Assembly: GCA_020698575.1 (NCBI GenBank)
Contig: CM036239.1
Span: forward strand, 11,846,763-11,910,762
Reading direction: 5' to 3'
From: Bostrychus sinensis
Taxonomy: Eukaryota > Chordata > Actinopteri > Gobiiformes > Eleotridae
Length of the DNA: 64,000 bases
In this document: positions 9,713-21,600 of the stretch, piece after piece
Layout: each line of letters starts with the position of its first letter
Position numbering within the stretch: the first letter of the stretch is position 1
Position numbers and translations under genes: made by a program
Notes under the pieces: model-generated
Seen by the model: the letters and a program-made list of their open reading frames with translations, nothing else
Databases searched by the model: none
Told to the model about the DNA's origin: nothing

Positions 9713-12700
9713 AAACTGGATTAAACCAGTTATAACTACACGTGGCTGGAAGATGAATGAAATATAAAGATGTTTCAAACCGTCCAAACTGGTTCAGAGT
9801 GGACCGTTCATGGTGCTACACACTGGAACTTCTACCACAAAACTCTAACTTATGAACTGCAGAAGCAGCCTGAAAGCACACAGATGGACTGTTGCAACTC
9901 TTTGCCTTCTCACCGTCCAGTCCTTCAAACTCATCACTGGAACCAGAGTTATCACTACTGAAGCCACAACTGGGCCAACTTGAACTTATTGGGCCAACAT
10001 AAATAGATCTACTTGCAATCATAGTACTGCTGAAGCCAGAGCCTCCGCCAATTGACAAAAAATAGTTTCTGGTTGGAGCAGTAACAGAGGCAAGGCTGAA
10101 ACAAAAGCCACAACTCAGAAACTTGTCCTTAGACCTTACTGCGCCACAGCAGCACAAACACTGGAAGGACTCCTGAATTGCTTAATATCTGTTGCCATGG
10201 ATACGATGAATGCTCCGATCACACTCTTTGATGTTGTGTTGATAACTCTCCCGAATCAACCACAAACCACTGTCAACATAACCCTCACCCTAAGTCTGCT
10301 CTATCTAGTATTTTGGATAGTGAACGGTCAAAACAGATGGACTCTTTAAAGGTCAGAGGTGACATTTTGAAACAAATATTTGATGATTGTTGAAACTGTG
10401 CCAATATTATTCAAATTATGCTGCAATAAGATTACTAATTACCGTGTAACAAAAGTTCTCTTTTCTGAATTTGAACAGTCATTTTTGCATTTGGTGTGAT
10501 TACAACAAAAGGGTTAAAAAGAAGTCATCTGGACTTGGTTTTAAAGTTGATAATGTTTCACCTTTCATCCAAGAGGCATTGTCAGTTCTCTTGGATGAGT
10601 CGTGAAACATCTTCAACTTTAAAACCACTTCCAGACTTCTTTTTAAACCTTTTGTTGTGATTCAGTCAGCCTGGATGACTGAGAATCTTCACAGACATTT
10701 ATTGTGATTATTGTGGTTTTACTCTGAGAGACTTTCTTTTGTAGTTACAGATTTTGCAAACACATGCATATGATGTGATTTTGGGCAAAAATACAGAACT
10801 TTGCATTTTTTATTTTTATTTTTTTAAATACAGTCAACATACTGTAATAGATTTAAATATAGGATCATCAGTGTAAGCACCTTATTAACACATTCAAGAC
10901 TACAGGACTTTGTTGTTTTAGCACTTCTAAATGATACCCTAGACTGAGGATGAATAGTTGCCTATCAATGTGACATCATAATCGGGTAGTTTTGATCGGA
11001 GCATCAGAGGTAATTATTGATAAAGGGACAGAGAATTAGGTTTGAAAACTGTTTAAGTTGCGTGCCATGAAAAATCTGCTGACTTGACAGTAATAATTGT
11101 GCTGATTCTGATATGAAACTGAGCAGATAAATAAGATTTTTTTCTACTGTTTACACCTGTTAGACTGGCCACACTGTGTGTATGTATGTTGGTGTGTGTG
11201 CAACTGTATGTATGCGATAAACACAAGGCCAGTTAAGCCCCTCCCACCTCAATATGTAATCTTGGCATTGCTCTATCCTTCCTCCTTCTCTCGAGACCAA
11301 AAGGCGGCCAGGATGATAGATGGGTGGCATTTCTGAGAGATTCAGAGATTGGCTGGAACCAATCAGAAAACAAAAACTCCCTGTCTGTTTCCGGTGGGCT
11401 CTGTTCTACACTCAACAAAAATGGACAGTCAGTTTTCAGGAAGAAGCAAAGCATGCCCCCACCATGACCTCAGACCTTGACCCTCAGTAACCGTAATTTA
11501 ATGCTAATTTTATGCTAATCAATCTGTGTTTATAAATAACTGTGTCAGTTTTGTTTGTTTTTTCATGAAAACTGAACCTAAAAATATGTAAAATAGAAAA
11601 AAATAAGGGTTTAGTCTTGTTGCTGTTCACATTATACCATTAAAGTCTAAAAACCACAAAGCATACTACACAAAAGCCACAATGTTACATTACAAAAAAG
11701 ACAAACCCTGTTAAAACAGGCAGCCTGTGACTGTGTGTGTGTGTGTGCATGTGTGTGCGTGTCTATTTGTGAGTGATGTCAACATCTTCGTGCTCTCACC
11801 ACAGTCTGAACTCACTATTTAAACTGGCCAACCCTTCCTCTGCACCACTGTCCTGGAGAAAACCTAAACCACCTATACGTCCACAAGTGCTCTACATGAG
11901 GGCTGTTTCTGATCATTACTGTCACTTTTACATTACACAGTCTTTGAAAATGCGTGTCAGCTCTCTGTAACCTCAGTCTAGAAGCACACTTATCATGCAC
12001 TCAGCAAATACAGGGCTACCATGAACCATAGACATCAAGTGGGCATCTTAAACACTGCACAATATGATACAAAATGGTTATCATGAAACTTGGTTGACTT
12101 GACTATGCAAAGCTATAGTTCCAAGGCTTACATCAGGAGACCGACTGTCTAATTCATTTGTTAATAAATACCTGTACACTGGATAAATAGCTCTTAGCTG
12201 AGAGAAGCAAGTGTGCTGTGTGTTCTGGGTCAAGGTCCAAACTGACACTTACATAGATTACATATTTTATGCAATTAAGCCTCACACAATGTTGCATGCT
12301 AAACTTCATTTGACTCTAATGTAATTTATTTGAGTATTATGATGATATTGTGTTCCTCATCCTACAGATAATGAAGAACTGTAAGCCCTGTTACTAGAAT
12401 ATATCCATGGCATTGTCCTAAGCACAAAAATGACTTACCGTGTGTGCTTTTTGTTGTTTAGCATGCAACAAAATATTCATAATAACTAGAACTGAAACAT
12501 ATTAGCATATATTAAATGTCTATTGTTAAAACCCATCTGGTATTGCATATAAGAGTAATCCAGGTGTTAATACAGGGCTAAAACAAAACTGTATTCAGCA
12601 CAAAGGCGTGTGTAAACAAGCAAACATCTTTCTATCAGGTCTCTCGAGTAAATAATGTTTGCTTGTGACTTGGGATGACAACTTCACAACTCGATAAATT

Positions 12701-12980
12701 CAACAAACACTAACAATAGAGGCTGCTGTTTAGACGGATAGCTCATATACTAAATTTTAGGGAAAAAATATCCCAATTGCAGAGTATGGTGGTTAGCAAA
12801 GTAAGCACTATAGGCTGTTTTTTTGGTGGCGGTGGTGGTGAGGGGTTCATCTGTGTAGCCTTATTTGCCTCCAGAAGATGTCAGAAAATGCCATCTGAAT
12901 TTTCTACTGAGTTATGTGAGATCAAAGCCATACACACTGCTGTTTGTGGGATGTGTTGTGTGTTAGAGTGTCATAGTTAG

Positions 12981-13018
<38 letters not shown>

Positions 13019-13340
13019 CATAGCAGATATTTGCACTCAGTGATTCACTTCATCAGGACGTCCACCCACATGCGCATGCACACGCACACAGACACACAAA
13101 CATGCATTGCACTGCCATTTTTAATAGTGGGTCAGATTGTGGGTCCATGTAGCTTCACCAACCAACCAAACTGTATTTTTATTTAAAGGAACTGGGATGT
13201 TGTAAAGTATTTTTGTACAAATTTAATACTTTGGTAGCATGATGTTCCTGGTGTTTGTCCTGTTGGGCTTCACTGCTCTCCTTCACTCCCCTTTATATGG
13301 ACGACTACTGAGCAACAATAAAGATGAAGAAATGCTAAAC
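9666..13340 (+). other. grip1 3' flank / probable 3' UTR
   Basis: About 3.7 kb with no convincing coding sequence after the TAG. A canonical AATAAA at 13317-13322 is a plausible distal polyadenylation signal for grip1. Contents: TA repeat (about 9687-9712), a fold-back repeat at 10503-10660, and GT repeats at about 11733-11762 and 12984-13014. Open frames here are short and unlike known proteins. Confidence 0.4.
10503..10660. repeat. Fold-back (hairpin) repeat
   Basis: Nearly the whole 158 bp is an imperfect palindrome: 10503-10572 (acaaaagggttaaaaagaag, ttttaaagttga, atgtttcac, catccaagag) is mirrored by 10583-10660 (ctcttggatg, gtgaaacat, tcaactttaaaa, cttctttttaaaccttttgt). Likely a small fold-back MITE. 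Confidence 0.8.
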
Positions 13341-13535
13341 TGGTGTCATCTTTCATTTCACGTAAAATAAAAATGCACTTACTCTCCATAAGGGTAAAAA
13401 TATTTGTTTAAACTGACATGAAATTATTAGCTCTACACAGGGCTTAACATTAACTTTTTTGTTTACTGGACATTTTGGCTAGTGTTCCTTAAAGGTTACT
13501 GACAATTTAGATTTTTTGCTAGCCATAGTTTAGAT

Positions 13536-13799
13536 CAGCCATTCCCAAAGTCAAGATTGTTGCAGCCCCCTTAAATATCCGAAAATCCTACATGGACCCC
13601 CAACTATACAACTTCCCTCTATTCAAAAGACTGTTTTTCTCCATATATTTCTATAAAAACATTGACTGTTGGCTAAAAAGTGTTTTAAAGTAATATTTTC
13701 TTTTTATATAGAGACTTAATATAGAGAGTCTCTGGGGGCCCCCCTGCAGGACCTTTGCGGACCCCCAGGGGGCCCTGGACCCCACTTTGGTAACCACGG
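13536..13799. mobile_element. hAT-type MITE with perfect 8-bp target-site duplication
   Basis: 264-bp element with ends CAGCCATTCCCAAAGT (13536-13551) and ACTTTGGTAACCACGG (13784-13799), which are imperfect inverted repeats. It is flanked on both sides by the identical octamer GTTTAGAT (13528-13535 and 13800-13807), the 8-bp duplication expected of hAT transposition. No coding capacity. Confidence 0.85.
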
Positions 13800-13841
13800 G
13801 TTTAGATGTTAAAATACTGATTCATGTGTCGTGTATAACAG

Positions 13842-13925
13842 TGTTTCCCAACCAGGGGTACAAGGACCCCTAGGGGTATGCGAGTACTTTGCAGGGGGTA
13901 CATGATTTATGTGAAAGATCATGAG
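13842..13925. repeat. Left end of a second hAT-like repeat (truncated)
   Basis: Begins 'cagtgtttcccaaccagggg', a typical hAT terminus, then 'tacaaggacccctaggggta'. No matching right end was found before the long TA tract, so it appears truncated. Confidence 0.45.
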
Positions 13926-14296
13926 AAAATATTTGCAGTCTTCATATTAAACTATTGAAATGTATGAAAGCCAAGCTAGGTCAAGTGTCCCAGTGACACT
14001 AAAAATGGTCAAACTCGGTCCAGAACAACAAGTCAACAAGTATTTATTCATTTATTTTTATTTACATTTTTAAATTATTTTTCAAAATGTTGTTAAAATA
14101 AAATATGTTGTAAAACAAGTAATTAGTAAAATAATAGTAAGTAAAGTAAAATATTTTTTGTTTATGTTGCAATATTTTTATGTCATGATTTATGAAGGTG
14201 GAAAGGTCAGACTCTGAGCTGTTTGGGGAGTGAGTTCCAGGGGTGGCAACTCAAACCCTCTTCCTGTAAGCACATTTAAACCATTCATGGTTATAA

Positions 14297-14403
<107 letters not shown>

Positions 14404-14896
14404 GCACACAAGGGGCTCCGTAGTTTAGAAGAAATTAGGTTAAACAATTATACTAAATGTGGAAATGTAGTAGAGCGACCATCCAGGAGGGGGAGATAAT
14501 GCAGCAGCCAAGCTCATGTAACCTTCATAAAAGAAGTCTGATGTTGTGTTTGTTTGTTGCTCTCCTGGCTCTACTAGCTCGCCTGGAGGCTCTGTGCAGT
14601 GTTGCCAGATTGGGCTGGTTTCCAACCAAAAAAAGCTTTTCACAACATTTGACGAGTTCTTAGAAAATACTCTGGAGAAAATACCAGAGCAAAATAGTTG
14701 TAATTTTATGACAAAGTATAAACACAGATTTCAAAAAACTGTGGCGTCCTCCCACTCATATATCAGTTCATTTGTTTTAAAATGTGTGATTTATGTTACT
14801 CACATTTCATGTTGGGATTTCATATGTTTATGTGATTTTTATGGCACCATGAACAGGAAAGCTTTGGTTGTCTGACTGCACTCTTTGTGGGGAACC

Positions 14897-15205
14897 TATT
14901 AAATATAGGTTATATAGCGCTTTTCTAGACACTCAAGGTCACTTTACAATTTGGTGCATTATTCATTCTTTCCTCAGTCACACTCAGAGTGTGCACAGCT
15001 GCCCTGGGGCGAACTGACAGAAGCGTGGCTGCCATTTTGCGCCTACAGCCCCTCCAACCACCACCAAACACAGCCACACTGACAAATTTAAGGTGAAGTG
15101 TCTGGCCCAAGGACGCAATGACAGTATGCATTGCCAGTTGCAGGGCTTGAATCACCAACCTTTGGGTTAGTGGGCGTCTCTACCAACTGAGCTACTGCTG
15201 CCCAA
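14897..15205 (-). mobile_element. tRNA-derived SINE
   Basis: Read on the minus strand the element starts at 15205 with GGGCAGCAGTAGCTCAGTTG, which contains a tRNA A-box (TAGCTCAGTTGGTAGAG). A B-box-like GGTTGGTGATTCAAGCCC follows about 35 nt later (positions about 15140-15160). The 3' end (about 14905-14955 on +) carries the 'ttatatagcgctttt..gacactcaa' tail also seen at the 3' end of the L2-type LINE at 33763-34620. Confidence 0.75.
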
Positions 15206-15798
15206 TTTGTGTCACATTTTTTAGTGCTGCTGTTACAGGTGCTATGAGCAGTATACATTTTTTTTAATTTACCAACATGTGTGCCAAGATATTAGGTAAA
15301 CATGTTTAAATAACAGCCAAGTACAGCTAATGTATTCACAATTTAAAAAGTATTTTACACAATGCCCAAGTTTTTTATGTTTAATTTTTTGTTTTGGTTC
15401 TGAAACTGCATTGCTGATTGTCCAATAAGAAAAGCAAAAAGACTGGCAACCCACAGAGCATTGTTTTGATTTAGACTGCAGTGCTGGTTTGAAAACCAAT
15501 AAGAGTGCATGTAACTTTAAATTCGTGTCCTTTCTTACATACAACAGTGTTAACATTTGGGGTGGTTGTGATTTGGGGTGATTTTATTGTGTTGGGTTTG
15601 TTTTAAGTTCTGTTTGGGCTCGAAATTGTCAGTAAGATCTGGCAACCCTGGCTCTGTGTTGGATTAGCTGGGTCTGATCGTCTGCGGCGCGTTTGGGTTG
15701 TAGCAGCAGCTCCTTTCTCCATTACCGTCTTGACTCCGGCTTGTGGACTAAATATTTGTCTTTTGCAATATAAACAGCCACCGGGACAAGCTGGAAAG

Positions 15799-17535
15799 AT
15801 GTCCACTGCTCTGGAGAGCTACATAAACCGTATCCTTTAGCGTACGACCACGGATGAAGACTGAATGAATGGATGCTAATTAGCTAATACCTGTTAGCCC
15901 CGATGCTAATGATGTTTAAATAAAACGCGTAGTTAGTGTAAAGGTGTTGTAAATCTTTTATGGCTATCATTGTCTGCAGGGCTTGACATTAACACCAGCC
16001 AACCATACAAATGCAGATAGATTTTCATTTTGGCTAGTGACACAAATCCTCCCACTGCCACTTTGGCCGGTTGAATTTAATGAATACAGAAGTAAGGCCT
16101 GAATTTATTTTGCTCTGCTCGAGTGTACACCATTTATTATAGAGTAATTCATCATGGTTAAAAGAAAATCTAGTAATTATGTTTTAAAAGATGTTACTCC
16201 ATATTCACAGAGATATACTTTATTCTGCCTCTAGATAAACCTGTTTTTTTATATATTTGATAAATCCCTGTCCATGCATAAAACCAAATTTTATTTTTCA
16301 TTCATTCATTCATCTTTCTTCGCTTACTCTCAGTAGGGTTCACGGGTGGCTTGGGCCTATCCTAGTAACTTTGGGCCTTAGGTGGGTTATACTCTGGACA
16401 GATGCTAGCTTGTCGCAAAGGAAATTTTACATTTTGTAAGCCTATTGTATACTATAAAATATATACAAAAACTCCACTGATTACATTGTGGCTAGTAAAA
16501 TTGGCTAGAGTGGCATGGTGGCACTACTGCCCCACAGCAAGAAGGTCCTGGGTTTGATTCCCAGACGTGTGGGGCCTTTCTGTGTGGAGTTTGCATGTTG
16601 TCCCTGTGTCTGCGTAAGTTTTCTTCTGGGTGCTTTGGTTTCCCCTACCACCAAAAAACATGTACAATAGGTCCCCCATGGGGCCAGAACTCCCCTGTAA
16701 AATTCTGAATCTCCGTGGGACTTTTCTGGTTTAATAAAGGTCAAATGAAAAAATAAATACAGTTTTGAGAAAGATTAGCCACGGTGGCCAGTGAGAAAAA
16801 AGTAAATGTCAAGCCCCAATTGTGTGTATAGTATAATTGTTTTGTTGTTATTGTTGTGTTAGTGTTACTGTTTCCTTAACTCAGTTGTTAGGTACTGTGG
16901 CTATTGTCACTTCAGATGGACGGATGATTGTGGTAAGTCTGATTTGTTGGAGAAATTATCGTAGAGGGTAGATTAGACTGGAACGATTCTAAAATCCCCC
17001 AAAATATTGTAAGGACCTAATGATGAGGGCAACTTTACCTTTGTTAATATTTTTTATTAATGGACAAAAACTGTTGTATAAGTGGTCTGGCTTTTGTGTC
17101 TGGAAATATTTTGTTTTTTAGTAAAGGTCTGATCAAAAAGTGTTCCTTTTTTGGTTCTCTTGTAAAGTTAGTGGAAGGTAACAAATGGCTTTTAAATTCT
17201 AAGCCCATGATATGTTTTTGTGTATTAAGGGCACCCTGAAAGGCTTTGATCAGACCATCAACCTGATCCTGGACGAGAGCCATGAGAGAGTATTCAGCTC
17301 AAGTCAAGGAGTGGAGCAAGTGGTTCTGGGACTATACATTGTTCGGGGCGATAATGTGTAAGTCACTTTCTATCATTAACCCCACAGTAAAAACAATTTA
17401 AAAAATGGTGTTGTTAATAATAGCTTTGTTCTTGGGCATTGCAGGGCAGTGATTGGCGAAATTGATGAGGAAACAGACTCCACACTGGATTTAGGAAATA
17501 TTAGAGCTGAACCGCTGAACTCTGTTGTGCACTGA
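15799..17535 (+). CDS. lsm8: U6 snRNA-associated Sm-like protein LSm8
   Basis: LSm8 defines the nuclear LSm2-8 ring that binds the 3' oligo(U) of U6 snRNA in splicing (family knowledge). Four coding exons: 15799-15829, 16892-16932, 17230-17357, 17445-17535. They join in phase to 291 nt, 96 residues plus TGA at 17533-17535. The start MSTALESYINR and the end GNIRAEPLNSVVH match the vertebrate protein along its full length. Sm1 includes DGRMIVGTLKGFD and Sm2 includes LGLYIVRGDNV. All introns are GT-AG. The first intron (15830-16891) carries repeats. Same strand as grip1, opposite to the following tymp. Length is exactly that of the human protein as I remember it. Confidence 0.97.
16295..16410. 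repeat. Fish (ATTC)n-tailed repeat, copy 1
   Basis: ttcattcattcattcat followed by 'gggcctatcctagtaacttt', 'gggttatactctggacag' and 'gcttgtcgc'. Two other copies lie at 19165-19290 and 57490-57575. It sits in lsm8 intron 1. Confidence 0.7.
16505..16745 (+). mobile_element. SINE-like repeat, copy A
   Basis: Contains 'cacagcaagaaggtcctggg', 'tttgattccca' (B-box like), 'ggcctttctgtgtggagttt', 'ttctgggtgctttggtttcc' and ends near 'tttaataaaggtc'. The same element recurs at 51085-51320. It lies in lsm8 intron 1. Confidence 0.7.
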
Positions 17536-17639
17536 CATCTAGTCTTCAACCAATTTTCAGGAAGGACTGATGTTTAATAATCCACACTTTTTTCTTCTTG
17601 TAAAAGACTGCATTGCCATTTTGTGTTGGAATTTTTATA

Positions 17640-17645
17640 AATAAA
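17640..17645 (+). terminator. Polyadenylation signal of lsm8
   Basis: AATAAA about 105 nt after the lsm8 stop codon; a second AATAAA follows at 17703-17708. Either could direct 3'-end formation. Confidence 0.7.
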
Positions 17646-17709
17646 AGAGTAAATTGTTGAGTTTGATAAACTTTTAAGTGTTTTGTTACAATGACCTTGT
17701 TAAATAAAG

Positions 17710-18695
17710 TTCTTTTTTTTAATATGTAAAATCATTAACATACACATACGGCCTTATCAAAGGTTTTCATGCTAAATGAATAAGACGTGCTAAAAGTGGA
17801 CCAAACCCAGTTGCAGCTGAGATCAGCGTTTCTTACAGAAGCTAAAGGAGCGCAGCTCAGTTTTTGCTCTGGTGACTAAATAAATATGTAAAATGGACCG
17901 TTTTTGCCAGAATTTGTTAAATTTAGGGTGGGGAGAATGCAAATGAAATTAGCAGTCACGATTTGATTTATCGCGACTACGGGAGGTAAAACTACATGTA
18001 AATTTAGTATGTTGGAGAAGCAAATGCAAACTTTTGCGGGCAGATGGTTGACTGTTGCAGTTTGTGCTCAGATGGGGCATTGGCAATCAGGTGTGTTATC
18101 CCGGGCTTCGGGATCAGAAGGGCCCTGAAATGGGTCGTCTTTATATTTTCTATTATAGAGGGCCCACATGAAGCCTTCTTGCCCCAGGCCCCAACAAGTC
18201 TGTCAACTGGTCTGAGTGTTAGGGAAAGGTAAACACAGAACTGTAAGAGCAGTGTTGCTCGCACTATAAGTGTCTTTTGCACGCGCTAAATTCTCAGTTA
18301 TATATAAAATTTGCGGCAGCAATTATGTGGGCAGTTTCTCAGAGTAAATCATACACATGCCCACAAATAGCAAACACTATTTTTCAATCTGCACTTGCAA
18401 TTTAGTACTCATCTTGGCCTGTAGTCATTTCAAACAGCTTATTCAAAGAATAGATACAGTTAAGTAAAACAAAATATCAACACGGCTCAGCTTCAGTAAA
18501 GTTTTAAGTTTGTGTATTTGGCATTTTGCCACTTAAAACCTTTTTTTCATGTTCAGCATTAATATTTGAAACATTTCACAATATTCTCAGTGCAAAAAAT
18601 ACACAGTTACAGTCACTTGAGGTTAGATTTTGATTACAGTATAAGTTTTGTAGTTGGAGGTCGCTGATGTACACTGTAACTTCGGCAGCAGAATC
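17710..18695. other. Intergenic interval between convergent lsm8 and tymp
   Basis: No gene or clear transposon recognised. The short open frame pair at 18004-18282 has no family resemblance. The tymp 3' UTR must lie here, but I did not see a clean AATAAA on the minus strand close to the stop codon. Confidence 0.5.
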
Positions 18696-21600
18696 TCACA
18701 AACCAAATATCTCACAAACCAAATCGTTTTTCTGGTATTTTGTGTTTTCCTCTGATCCTATAGTCAAACTGTTCTGCAGCTGGGCGATCTGCTCCGGAGT
18801 TGGAGTGACACTGTCATAGTGGAGCCGCAACCAGGGGACACCTGCGACACACAAATTAATTATTGTGTAGTTGTAACACTACAAGCAGTTTGAGTTTGAG
18901 CTCTTAAAGATAATTTAATGACACCTTATATATGCCCTTTTGACTTTTGAGTTCACAGAAGAAGTTCCATGTCTCAGAACAACATTGTACTTTTAAGGGC
19001 CAATAAAGATTTTTAAACACAATTTGTAAAATTTTCACCAGTATTATTTTTGGTTTATTGTGCACTGTATTGTAGATACAGTTAGTTGACTTGTTTTGCT
19101 AAAATTAGCTGTTTTCCCGTTTAATTTGATATGTACAGATAACTTTCAGCCACACATGGGCATTCATTCATTCATTCATTTTCTACCGCTTATTCCCGTT
19201 AGGGGTCGCGGGTGACTGGAGCCTATCCCAGTAACTTTGGGCCGTAGGCAGGGTACACCCTGGACAGGGGCCAGCTTGTCGCAGGGCACACATGGGTAAA
19301 AAATATTTTTTTGTTCAATGGAGGGGGTGGGGTTATTTGTAACAGTTATTCCCAGTAAAAATAGTGTTTTCTGATAGTGTTATAGTAAGTAAGTAAACTT
19401 TATTTATATAGCACCTTTCTCAGACAACAGTCACAAAGTGCTTCACAATAAAAAGACAAAATACAAGTACTAGTATTAGTACTACTAGTAATGCTAGTAA
19501 TACTAGTATTAGTATTATAGAGCAATATATATTAAAATTTTCAAATTAGAGTGCTAGATTTGTCAAGAAAATAAGCCTTTACATAGCAAGTGCACACTAC
19601 ACATATGCAAATATATACATGATGGTTTTGTGCAAAAGGTTTAAACAAATGTGTTTTATATTTCTCCAGATTTGTTCAGGAAGTTGAAAATGTACTTTGT
19701 GGCTTACAAAGATGTTTTTTTTTTTTTTTATTAAAGTTTGAGCTCCTAAAAATGAATAACCTCTGAGTTATGATGCTCAAACAAAAAGTGTTACTTTTCT
19801 ACTTAGTCATCCCCTGTAGATATAAACAAAACATGCTCTTGATTCATAAACATGATCTCTTCTTACCTTGCTGCACCTTTTCCCCCAGTGACACCAGAAG
19901 CTTGGCTCCCACGCTGTGATTGATGGGCGTCTCAGGTCTGGATCGGCCTGCTCCCAGTTTTTGAAGGACCTCTGCCAAACACAAACCATCTACATCCACC
20001 ACCACACCTGTGACCGCAGACAAAATGGACTCTCAGATTTTAAGTGAGATGAGCACAAATTTAATCACAAGCTAGAAAGTGTGTAGACTCCAAATAGTGA
20101 TTATAATATTATATGGGTCTTATGTAGCTAGTAGCTAGGTAAGTTACTTTAAAATCCAACAAGATATCTCCAAGTTTTTCCAGGTACAACTGAAGTCTTT
20201 TTAAAGGTCTTTTAATGCCACTGATGATAGCATTTAAAGCCAATTTTCAATCCAACTCACCAAAAAAGACATACAGTATTTTTCTTTTAGTAATCAAGTA
20301 AAACTTATTTGATAAGGACAAGGTTCTTGTTGCAGCTGTAGGTGGACCTTACTTCTTATAAAATGTACATATATCTTGTATAAAGATAACATCAGTAATA
20401 GCTGGATAACTTAAATACCTTGAGCATAAATTGCCAAATTTGCTGCAAATATTTACTTCACCAGCAACAATGAACAGGCTAGACTAAGATTATGTTGCAA
20501 ATTTGAAATATAAGACTTAGATAAACAAAATCTAGTACCTGCCCATAAAATAAAATGTTTTTAAGGCCTTCATCACCTAACACCATCAAATGTAACACCT
20601 TTTTAATACATTTAAAATTAGCAATCTTCACATTAACCACTTTATTGGCCCTTGTTCCATAATTACCATTTTTCTGTGTCGTTAGTTCGGTGCAATGCTC
20701 AGATTTTTTCAGGACTTTATAATAGTCTGTGTTTTTAGAGCAGAGCAGCTGAGCCTTAGCTTTGGCCACGCCCTGAGCCTCCATCATGGCCTGAAACTTT
20801 GCCAGGGCTTCTCCACCGCTCACAGCTTCAGAGATCCGTGTTTTGCCCTCTGTTAAGTCAGACGCCAAACCAGTCATCAGAAGCAACACACCACCTGCAG
20901 AGACAAAACCGTTTTACAAAGTACAATATACCAAAAAATGCTCAGTGTTTGAAAAGCTTTGACGGTAATAAAGATACCAAGGGTTGTCACCAGCTCCATC
21001 AGGTCTTCAGGGCCATTCCCCTTTAGTGTCTCTAGAGATTCAATCACCTCTAAACTGTTTCCTACACATCGACCAATTGTTGCATCCATTCTACTGAGGA
21101 CAGCTGCTGTACGGATCCCCAAACCATTTCCTGTTTTTACCTTAAGAAACATCATTTATTTAGATTATTTACTATAGATGTACATCACAATGCAGCAGTA
21201 ACAGTAAGTTAGTTTTGCTTGGAAATACAAACCAATGATTGTGCTAGTTCTTTAGCACTGTCCAGATCTTTATACAGTGCTGCTCTTCCAAACTTTACAT
21301 CAAGCACCAGAGCTGATAAAGACTCTGCTGCTTTTTTTGAGATAATAGACCCTGCAAAACCAAATGATTCAATGCAGTGCTGCTTTACACAGAGACCAGG
21401 GTTAGTCATTAGTCCCAGTAATTCAGTACCGGTAATGAGTGGTAGGCTGTCCACAGTGCTAGTAGCATCCCTTCGGGCATACAGCACTCTGTCTGCAGGA
21501 ACCAGCATCTCAGTCTGACCCACAATGCAACAGCCCACTGATGTCACAATCTCCTGAACCTGTAACAACGATTCCTAATATCACACATTTACCAATGCTT

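Noticed and set aside
9816..10157. 113-residue minus-strand frame
   Set aside because: No recognisable domain, no splice context, and it lies in the presumed grip1 3' UTR.
15140..15205. Possible tRNA gene on the minus strand
   Set aside because: A- and B-box are present, but the intervening and 3' sequence does not form an acceptor stem, and the segment continues into a SINE body and LINE-like tail.
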